A DNA stretch of 64,000 nucleotides from Algicoccus sp048820935 (lineage in GTDB: Bacteria; Pseudomonadota; Gammaproteobacteria; Burkholderiales; Burkholderiaceae_B). Under the pieces are notes generated by a model, which ran no database searches, was not told where the DNA came from, and saw nothing but the letters and a program-made list of their open reading frames with translations. Shown in pieces: positions 54,957 through 61,056 of the stretch (its first letter is position 1; every line of letters begins with the position of its first letter). The translations under genes were made by a program, and so were the position numbers. Location of the stretch: contig NZ_JBMERD010000011.1 of assembly GCF_048820935.1 (NCBI RefSeq), positions 1 to 64,000 of the forward strand, given 5' to 3'.

Positions 54957-55044
54957 CGCGTGTACTCCTGCTTGTTGAATGAATTCGTGGCTTGAATGTG
55001 CAAATACCCGAAAGAATGAAAACGACTGGATTGGCGAAGTGGAT

Positions 55045-55078
55045 CCCTAACCCCAATTCCTAACACCAACCCCAACCC
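55045..55078 (-). other. G-rich telomere-like tract in the hpaF-FAH spacer, potential G-quadruplex
   Basis: On the coding strand the tract begins right after the hpaF stop and has four runs of at least three G (GGG, GGGG, GGGG, GGG) with TT and TTA links at the two ends and a 15-base middle loop. It includes GGGTTGGGG and GGGGTTAGGG. Confidence 0.5.
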
Positions 55079-55471
55079 TTAACCTTGTCGGTTTTTAATG
55101 TATTCGTGCAAATTGTTGTACTTGTAATTCAGATCAGCACTCATCTCCTGAACCTCAAAGGCCACGGCCAAAGGCACAGCCTCATGCAAAGGTTTGAGAT
55201 GAGCTTTAACTGCTTCAAAAATCATGTCTGCAGCTTTTTTCTTGGTTTCCAAATCACGACCTGCGCCAATCCGCAAAACAATGTGCACAAAGCTGTTGTC
55301 CGGATGATCATCACCCACGATGTAATCGTCAATCATCTGTGAGCGCACTCGAACGCCTCCCACCGGAAAAATCCCACTCTCCAGTGCGCTGCGATATACC
55401 GTGTGTTTTAGAGTTTTAATTTCTGAACGATCTTTAATGTTTTTTGAATACTCAATCCATGCGTGAGGCAT
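55079..55471 (-). CDS. hpaF: 5-carboxymethyl-2-hydroxymuconate delta-isomerase
   Basis: A 130-residue tautomerase-superfamily isomerase. The N-terminus M-P-HAWIEYS gives the catalytic Pro1 after Met removal; ESGIFPVGGVRVRSQMIDDYIVGD and FVHIVLRIGAGRDLETKK match CHMI rather than 4-oxalocrotonate tautomerase. AAGGAA stands just before the ATG. It prepares the ring-cleavage product for decarboxylation. Confidence 0.92.
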   Translation of the reverse strand: MPHAWIEYSKNIKDRSEIKTLKHTVYRSALESGIFPVGGVRVRSQMIDDYIVGDDHPDNSFVHIVLRIGAGRDLETKKKAADMIFEAVKAHLKPLHEAVPLAVAFEVQEMSADLNYKYNNLHEYIKNRQG

Positions 55472-55491
55472 TTTGATTCCTTGACGTTAAG

Positions 55492-55570
55492 CGTTATCGG
55501 CAGACCAATGTTTGGTTTTTATCAAATCTTTCTAGTCATGTGCTGGCTAGACATCGATCTGCCGATAACG
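55492..55570. other. 79-base element with 13-bp perfect inverted ends and two internal hairpins
   Basis: CGTTATCGGCAGA at 55492-55504 is the exact reverse complement of 55558-55570. Read in the direction of the flanking genes, the interior holds TCTAG...CTAGA (with two further pairs past a mismatch) and CCAA-ACA-TTGG. Together these can form a three-way junction in RNA between the Bug stop and the hpaF ribosome binding site. Confidence 0.6.
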
Positions 55571-55574
55571 ATTT

Positions 55575-56546
55575 TTATTGCGCTTCGATACCCGCTTCTT
55601 TAATCAGCTCCGACCAGCGCTTGCCTTCGGATGCAATCAGTGCTTGAAACTCTTCTGGTGTGGATCCCTGTACCCCGACACCGACACCCGCAAAACTAGC
55701 TTGTACTTTTTCATCAGCCAACGCTTTTTGGACTGATTCGTTCAGGCGATTGAGGACTTCTTTCGGTGTTCCTTTGGGTGCAGACATACCGTACCAACCT
55801 GATACCTCAAATTCTGGGAAGCCCAGCTCGGCGATCGTAGGTACATCAGGGAGTGACGGCACTCGCTGTGGGCTTGTCACTGCCAATGGCACCAGCTTCC
55901 CACTATTGATATGCGGCAAGACGGACACTGGACTTGAAAGCATGATATTGACACGACCGCCCATCACATCCGTTAAGGCTGGGCCTGAACCAGGATAAGG
56001 GATATGCGTCATTTCAATACCCATGGTTTTCTGGAACAACAAGGACGCTAAGTAAGCTGCCGAGGCACCGCTCGCAAAATCAATTTCACCGGGTTTGGCT
56101 TTTGCCATCGCAACGAGATCTTCGACTGTTTTGACGCCCAATCCGGGATTTGCCACCACAACATAGGGCACACTCGCCAGTTGTGAGATTGCTGCAAAAT
56201 CATTCTCTGGATCGTAGTTTGTCGCTTTGTATAAGCTGGGGTTAAGTGCCATGGTGGCTTGCAACACAAACGTCAGCGTATAACCATCTGGGTTTGCCGT
56301 TGCACCCGCTTTGGTTCCCACAATACCGTTTGCGCCAGGCTTGTTATCCACCACCACGGGTTGCCCTAACTCTTTGGTCATGTGTTCGGCCACGATTCGG
56401 GCCACCACATCCGTTCCCCCGCCCGCTTTGAATGGAACCACAAACTTAATGGGATCTGTCGGATAGTTTTGTGCAGACACGGGTGTCATCACGGTCATCA
56501 AACCTAAAGTACCCACGCAAAGCAAATTTTTTACTAAGGATTTCAT
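55575..56546 (-). CDS. Bug-family (TTT) periplasmic solute-binding protein
   Basis: A 323-residue secreted binding protein. The signal peptide ends near TPVSAQ; then DPIKFVVPFKAGGGTDVVARIVAEHM, VDNKPGANGIVGTKAGA and HIPYPGSGPALTDVMGG mark the family. A strong GGAGGAG precedes the ATG at 56546. It is the second gene of the prpB-bug-hpaF-FAH-hpaH-hpaI run and presumably binds the aromatic or dicarboxylate substrate. No TctA/TctB partners are in the window. The other Bug at 27.9 kb has a different setting. Confidence 0.93.
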   Translation of the reverse strand: MKSLVKNLLCVGTLGLMTVMTPVSAQNYPTDPIKFVVPFKAGGGTDVVARIVAEHMTKELGQPVVVDNKPGANGIVGTKAGATANPDGYTLTFVLQATMALNPSLYKATNYDPENDFAAISQLASVPYVVVANPGLGVKTVEDLVAMAKAKPGEIDFASGASAAYLASLLFQKTMGIEMTHIPYPGSGPALTDVMGGRVNIMLSSPVSVLPHINSGKLVPLAVTSPQRVPSLPDVPTIAELGFPEFEVSGWYGMSAPKGTPKEVLNRLNESVQKALADEKVQASFAGVGVGVQGSTPEEFQALIASEGKRWSELIKEAGIEAQ

Positions 56547-56582
56547 ATGTCTCCTCCTGTCTCTCTTCCAAGTCAAATAGAC

Positions 56583-57491
56583 TTAGCTGGATTTCTTGGC
56601 TGCAAACAATTCGTCGATTTTGCGCTCGTACTCGTGATAGTTCAGGAAGCTATACAAATCTTCACGGGTTTGCATAATGTTCAGAACATCTTTTTGCGTA
56701 CCTTCTGCACGAACCGTTTCATAGACTTTCAAGGCGGCTGCATTCATCGCACGTGTGGCTGACAGAGGATACAGTGCAGCCGACACGCCGGCGTCACGAA
56801 GTTCATCAGTTGTGAAGCTAGGTGTTTTGGAGAACTCTGTAATATTTGCCAGCACGGAATAAGGCTTATTCAAGGCATCTGCAAGCTTGCGATACTGATC
56901 AAGCTCTGTAAAGGCTTCAGCAAAGATCATGTCTGCACCTGCTTCAATATAAGCACTTGCGCGATCAATCGCACCATCCAATCCTTCAATTGCAAGTGCG
57001 TCTGTGCGAGCCACAATGACGAAGTTTTCGTCATAACGTGCATCAACAGCTGCTTTGATTCGATCCAGCATCTCATCTTTTGAGACAATCTCTTTACCTG
57101 GACGATGGCCACAACGTTTGAGTGCTACTTGATCTTCCATGTGCATTGCACCTGCACCATCTTTAATCAGGCCACGGACCAAACGAGCAATCGAGTAAGC
57201 ACCCCCAAACCCAGTATCTACATCAACCAGAATTGGCAAGTCAGTTGCATCAGAGAGCTTTCGCAAATCTGTCAACACGTCATTGATTGTTGTCACACCC
57301 AAATCTGGGAGTCCATAAGAAGCATTGGCCACACCAGCGCCTGCAAGGTACAACGCACGGAAACCAACTTGCTTGGCCATCAAACCTGCGTACGCATTAA
57401 TCGCGCCAATGATCTGCAAAGGAGACTCTTCCTGGAGAGCCTGTCTGAAGCGTGTGCCGGCTGATGTCGGGGATGGAATATGTGTTAACAT
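56583..57491 (-). CDS. prpB: 2-methylisocitrate lyase-like protein (PrpB/PEP mutase superfamily)
   Basis: A 302-residue TIM-barrel lyase. GAINAYAGLMAKQVGFRALYLAGAGVANASYGLPDLGV, LVDVDTGFGG (metal Asp), MEDQVALKRCGHRPGKE (KRCGH with the catalytic Cys), VARTDA, and LANITEFSKTPSFTTDEL match PrpB along its length. PrpB splits 2-methylisocitrate to pyruvate and succinate. No prpC, acnD or prpF is nearby; its neighbours are aromatic meta-cleavage genes, so the substrate may differ. The ATG at 57491, with GGAG 5 bases upstream, is favoured over an earlier start. Confidence 0.88.
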   Translation of the reverse strand: MLTHIPSPTSAGTRFRQALQEESPLQIIGAINAYAGLMAKQVGFRALYLAGAGVANASYGLPDLGVTTINDVLTDLRKLSDATDLPILVDVDTGFGGAYSIARLVRGLIKDGAGAMHMEDQVALKRCGHRPGKEIVSKDEMLDRIKAAVDARYDENFVIVARTDALAIEGLDGAIDRASAYIEAGADMIFAEAFTELDQYRKLADALNKPYSVLANITEFSKTPSFTTDELRDAGVSAALYPLSATRAMNAAALKVYETVRAEGTQKDVLNIMQTREDLYSFLNYHEYERKIDELFAAKKSS

Positions 57492-57497
57492 AAAAAC

Positions 57498-57510
57498 TCC
57501 ACAATATGGA
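57498..57510. promoter_or_regulatory. Candidate IclR operator at the prpB start
   Basis: TCCACAATATGGA is near-palindromic (TCCA/TGGA arms) and includes the prpB Shine-Dalgarno on the opposite strand. The same element, TCCACTATATGGA, lies at the iclR start; the flanks also match in inverted orientation (AAAACTCC outward, ATWAATAA inward). Confidence 0.6.
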
Positions 57511-57590
57511 TTAATAACTAGAAAACTATCTGTGTATTGAATCATTCAGTTAAGCGACTGTCAACAAATGGATGAATAATTGATTTATTA

Positions 57591-57603
57591 TCCACTATAT
57601 GGA
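57591..57603. promoter_or_regulatory. Candidate IclR operator at the iclR start
   Basis: TCCACTATATGGA, partner of the element at 57498-57510 and its mirror image in the divergent region. It overlaps the TATGGAG ribosome binding site of iclR, so a bound regulator could control its own gene as well as the catabolic operon. Confidence 0.6.
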
Positions 57604-57608
57604 GTTTT

Positions 57609-58403
57609 ATGATGCGACCTGGTGCTCAACTTATCTACCGTATGGTCGATGTACTCATGGGATTAGCGGCTTCCAATCGCGATGGCATTGGTATGACCGA
57701 TCTTGCCCGTCAAACCGGTCTGGCGGGCCCAACGGTTCACAGATTGCTACAAGCATTGGTTGATGTCGGCATGGTTTACCAACGTCCTGAAGACAAACGC
57801 TATGTACTGGGCTCACTCCTAGTGGAGCTTGGCCGCATCGCTGGAGAACGTTTCGATTTGTTATCGATCAGCGAGACACAAATTGAAGCATTAGCAAATA
57901 AAACTGGGGATACCGTTTTCTTTCTGGTTCGTAGCGGCAACGATATGCACTGCCTGGCACGGGCATCAGGCTCTTTCCCCATCAAAACCCTAATCACCGA
58001 AGTCGGCACCAACCGCCCAATCGGTGTGGGCGCAAGCGGCTTAGCTGTCATGGCCGCCATGCCTGAGCAAGATGCGAACGAACTACTCTCTCAGCACGCC
58101 GCCCACTATCTTGAAGTCGGTCGCAGTCTGGCAAGCGTGGCTGAGGAAGTCGCAATGGCTCGAATTTCAGGCTATGTTGTGCGAGTCATGCCAGCCCTTG
58201 GTGCGACCACAGTTGCCGTCGCCATACGTGACAAAGCGGGCTATCCATTTGCATCCGTGAGTGCGAGCGCTATTTCGCAAAGAATGGTGGGTGATCACCT
58301 GTCTAATGTTCTGAAAGAGTTGAAATCAATCGCTCAGCATATCGAGGGACAGATTGATTTTGAAAGCCAGCGAGTGATGAATCGAGCAACGGTAACCAAA
58401 TAA
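57609..58403 (+). CDS. IclR-family transcriptional regulator
   Basis: A 264-residue regulator: winged helix-turn-helix at about residues 8-70 (GIGMTDLARQTGLAGPTVHRLLQALVDVGMV), then the IclR effector-binding domain (TGDTVFFLVRSGNDMHCLARASGSFPIKT, RPIGVGASGLAVMAAMP). It is transcribed divergently from prpB and probably senses an intermediate of the catabolic operon. Two consecutive ATGs are possible starts (57609 or 57612). Confidence 0.93.
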   Translation: MMRPGAQLIYRMVDVLMGLAASNRDGIGMTDLARQTGLAGPTVHRLLQALVDVGMVYQRPEDKRYVLGSLLVELGRIAGERFDLLSISETQIEALANKTGDTVFFLVRSGNDMHCLARASGSFPIKTLITEVGTNRPIGVGASGLAVMAAMPEQDANELLSQHAAHYLEVGRSLASVAEEVAMARISGYVVRVMPALGATTVAVAIRDKAGYPFASVSASAISQRMVGDHLSNVLKELKSIAQHIEGQIDFESQRVMNRATVTK

Positions 58404-58431
58404 CTGATGAGGCCATTGTGACAATCAAAAT

Positions 58432-58996
58432 TCACCGTGGCTGCACACCCAAGGCAAACCAATATGGCTCGAAACTAAGGACGACGCATTCAACCAGCAA
58501 ACGGTTTAAGTCCTGATAATCACCACGACAGTGCGCTTTATCTAGTGTTTCGTAATAGGCTAAACGTTGCTCGACCTAAATAACCGTCGCCGAAAAACCC
58601 GCCTTCATCAACTCTAAATTCATCAATAGGCGAACCGTGCGACCCTTCCCATCAATGAAAGGATGAATTCTGACGAGTTCACCATGCACACGTGCAGCGC
58701 GTTCGACAGGGTGCATCTGCTGGCCATCGTGGTGACACCAATCTATAAATTCCTGCATCTGCTCAGGCACAAGCACAGCATCTGGGGGACGATGTTCTGC
58801 CCCTGCCATCAAAACATTTTGCTGACGATAACGTCCTGCGTTGTCAGGATCAATATTTTTTCAGAATCAGCTGATGTAAGGACTTGATTGTCCATTCATC
58901 GAATGGCTGTGGATCTTGAACGCATTCCTTCACAAACAAAATCGCATCCCGATGGTTGATTGCTTCGAAATGCTCACGCAAGGTTTTTCCACTCAT
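58432..58996 (-). pseudogene. Decayed Fic-family gene (5'-truncated, frameshift and nonsense)
   Basis: Reading leftward from 58996 gives SGKTLREHFEAINHRDAI and EWTIKSLHQLILK, typical of Fic proteins after their N-terminal region. The frame then breaks in a run of six A (58861-58856). One base removed, it continues NIDPDNAGRYRQQNVLMAGAEHR in pieces, through VHGELVRIHPFIDGKGRTVRLLMNLELMKAGF, the Fic core. Then a TAG at 58578-58576 interrupts, after which VEQRLAYYETLDKAH resumes to a TGA at 58432. The motif HPFxDGNGR reads HPFIDGKGR. The N-terminal part, including the usual region before GGKSLREH, is missing. Confidence 0.85.
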
Positions 58997-59034
58997 AAAA
59001 AAATCCCAGTAAATCACACAAGGATCGACTGGGA
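58997..59034 (-). terminator. Rho-independent terminator of ssb
   Basis: Read leftward, TCCCAGT (59034-59028) pairs with ACTGGGA (59010-59004) across a 17-base loop and is followed by seven T (59003-58997). It lies 33 bases after the ssb stop. The truncated Fic frame begins directly beyond the T-run. Confidence 0.75.
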
Positions 59035-59067
59035 AATTTAACCATACACGATGATTTATTCTAGTTT

Positions 59068-59568
59068 CTAGAACGGAATATCGTCGTCAATATCACCTAA
59101 GTTCGCTGCGCTACTTGATGCAGGCGCTGCTGGACGTTGCGTGGGTTGTGCTGGCTGACGACGTGGTTCCTGCGAATAACCGTCATCGCTGCGACCATAA
59201 TCAGAACCGCCACCATAGTCCGATCCACCACTATCTCTTCCGCCAAGCATCTGCATCTGTTCAGCCACGATTTCAGTTGTGTACTGGTCTTGGCCTTCTC
59301 GGTTTTGCCACTTACGGGTCTGCAATCGCCCTTCAATGTAAACAGGACGACCTTTGCGCAAATATTCACCTGCAATTTCTGCCAAACGGCCAAACATCAC
59401 AACCCGATGCCATTCGGTCTCATCCCGACGATCACCGGTCGACGGATCCCGATAATTTCGGGTTGTCGCGATCGACAGATTGCAAATCGCGGCACCATTC
59501 GCGCTATGGCGAATTTCTGGATCACGGCCCAGATTACCGACAAGAATAACTTTATTGACCGATGCCAT
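59068..59568 (-). CDS. ssb: Single-stranded DNA-binding protein
   Basis: A 166-residue SSB that protects single-stranded DNA and recruits repair and replication proteins. The OB fold spans residues 1-110 (MASVNKVILVGNLGRDPEIR; ATTRNYRD; DETEWHRVVMFGRLAEIAGEYLRKG in sequence). A Gly/Ser/Gln/Pro-rich linker follows, ending in the acidic tip DIDDDIPF. The start at 59568 follows AGGAGGAAG; a codon 36 bases upstream is rejected. It follows the MFS gene in the same direction and is opposite to uvrA. Confidence 0.97.
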   Translation of the reverse strand: MASVNKVILVGNLGRDPEIRHSANGAAICNLSIATTRNYRDPSTGDRRDETEWHRVVMFGRLAEIAGEYLRKGRPVYIEGRLQTRKWQNREGQDQYTTEIVAEQMQMLGGRDSGGSDYGGGSDYGRSDDGYSQEPRRQPAQPTQRPAAPASSSAANLGDIDDDIPF

Positions 59569-59733
59569 CTCGATCTTCCTCCTGAATAAATAGGGACAAG
59601 ACACAGTGATCTAACCGACAATCAGTTTTTTAACCCACCACTGCTGTCAACATAATGTGAGTGTACGTCAGACGACCGCGTTTGCGAATTTCACTATCTT
59701 GCAACATTCAAGTCCATCTGACTACTCGTAAAA

Positions 59734-60954
59734 TTACACGGCTGTTTCGGTTGATTCCGTTTGGCGCGCATGCATTGAGATTGGCTTCATTGACCAAGTC
59801 ACAATCAACCAGAATAAACTCAATGCAGCAATGGCGAAGAACACAGACTGCGTACCCTGTGTCGCAGCCAACCAACCACCTAAGGCACCCCCAAGAAACA
59901 AACCAACGGCCTGGGTCGTGTTGTAAACCCCTAACGTAAGACCTCGCAAGGACTCCGGCGCCAGACGGGATGCCAGTGACGGCTGGAGCGCTTCAAGCAC
60001 GTTAAACGCCACAAAAAACAGCAACAACCAGAACACCAAAGACCACCAGCCACTTGTGCCAAAGGCCAAGCCTAAACCCACCACCAGCAACAAAATAACA
60101 CACAGTTTTAAAACGCCTACATGTTGGCGCCGCTTTTCTGTGATGATCACAATCGGTATCATCAGTACAAAAGACACGAGAATGACCGGCAGATACGCAA
60201 ACCACAATTGATCTGCTTGGATATCGCCATACTCCACGAGCAAAGGGGGCACCACCACAAACAGCGCCACCTGACTCAAATGCAAACAAAACACACCCAC
60301 ATTTAGTCGAACCAAACCGCCGTTGGTCAGCACTTGGCGAGTATGGCCACGCTCCATTTGCACCACAGCCCTAGGAACCACAGGAATGCGCGTGGCCGCC
60401 ACAATAAAGGTTGCAACACCAAGCGCCGTAATGACCCAGAACAAACCTTCCAGACCGCCCCAGCCAACAATTAAAGGTGAAATCACCAGCGAGATCGCAA
60501 ATGACAATCCGATCGAGGCACCCACCATAGCCATTGCACGTGTACGAACTTCGGGTCGAATAATATCGGCCAACCAAGCTGTAATCGCAGCCGAGATTGC
60601 ACCAGAGCCTTGCACTGCACGTCCAATCGTGACACCCCAAAGACTGTCAGAGACCGCACAAATGACGCTACCCACAATAAACAGGGTTAGACCAAACAGC
60701 ACGATGGGTTTTCTGCCGATGCGATCCGAGGCCATCCCAAATGGAATCTGCATCACAGCTTGGGTCAGTCCATAAGCGCCCAACGCAAGACCCACCTGTG
60801 TCGCATCCATACCACCTTCCAGCGTCTGCGCAGCCACCGCAAAAACCGGTAACAACAAGAACAAACCCAACATTCGGGTTGCAAATAATCCAGCTAGCCA
60901 GACACTGGCACTGCGTTCAACGGGATTCAGGGAAAGACGGGCGGGTGTATTCAT
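59734..60954 (-). CDS. MFS transporter (YajR-like)
   Basis: A 406-residue major facilitator with 12 predicted membrane segments. Motif A reads GMASDRIGRKPIVLFG between helices 2 and 3; a central cytosolic loop lies near residues 190-215. It resembles the YajR/EmrD drug:proton antiporter group, but lacks the C-terminal YAM domain of E. coli YajR. The substrate is unknown. Its place between ssb and divergent uvrA is common in Burkholderiales. Confidence 0.9.
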   Translation of the reverse strand: MNTPARLSLNPVERSASVWLAGLFATRMLGLFLLLPVFAVAAQTLEGGMDATQVGLALGAYGLTQAVMQIPFGMASDRIGRKPIVLFGLTLFIVGSVICAVSDSLWGVTIGRAVQGSGAISAAITAWLADIIRPEVRTRAMAMVGASIGLSFAISLVISPLIVGWGGLEGLFWVITALGVATFIVAATRIPVVPRAVVQMERGHTRQVLTNGGLVRLNVGVFCLHLSQVALFVVVPPLLVEYGDIQADQLWFAYLPVILVSFVLMIPIVIITEKRRQHVGVLKLCVILLLVVGLGLAFGTSGWWSLVFWLLLFFVAFNVLEALQPSLASRLAPESLRGLTLGVYNTTQAVGLFLGGALGGWLAATQGTQSVFFAIAALSLFWLIVTWSMKPISMHARQTESTETAV

Positions 60955-60997
60955 GAGTCAAGGCAATACGTAAGGGTGTCGAACTTAGGCGAGTTAT

Positions 60998-61011
60998 AGT
61001 AACAAGTTACT
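60998..61011. promoter_or_regulatory. 14-base palindrome between the MFS gene and uvrA
   Basis: AGTAAC-AA-GTTACT has perfect 6-base arms and lies about 45 bases from both divergent genes. It does not match the LexA box (CTGT-N8-ACAG). It may be an operator of either gene or coincidence. Confidence 0.35.
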
Positions 61012-61056
61012 CAAAATTTTTTGTCGTTACCCTTAATGACACTACCATCAGGCTCA

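Noticed and set aside
53247..55471. Reading hpaF-FAH-hpaH-hpaI as a catechol (4-oxalocrotonate) meta pathway
   Set aside because: HpaF is 130 residues and resembles CHMI, not the ~62-residue 4-oxalocrotonate tautomerase, and HpaI belongs to the HpcH family rather than the DmpG type.
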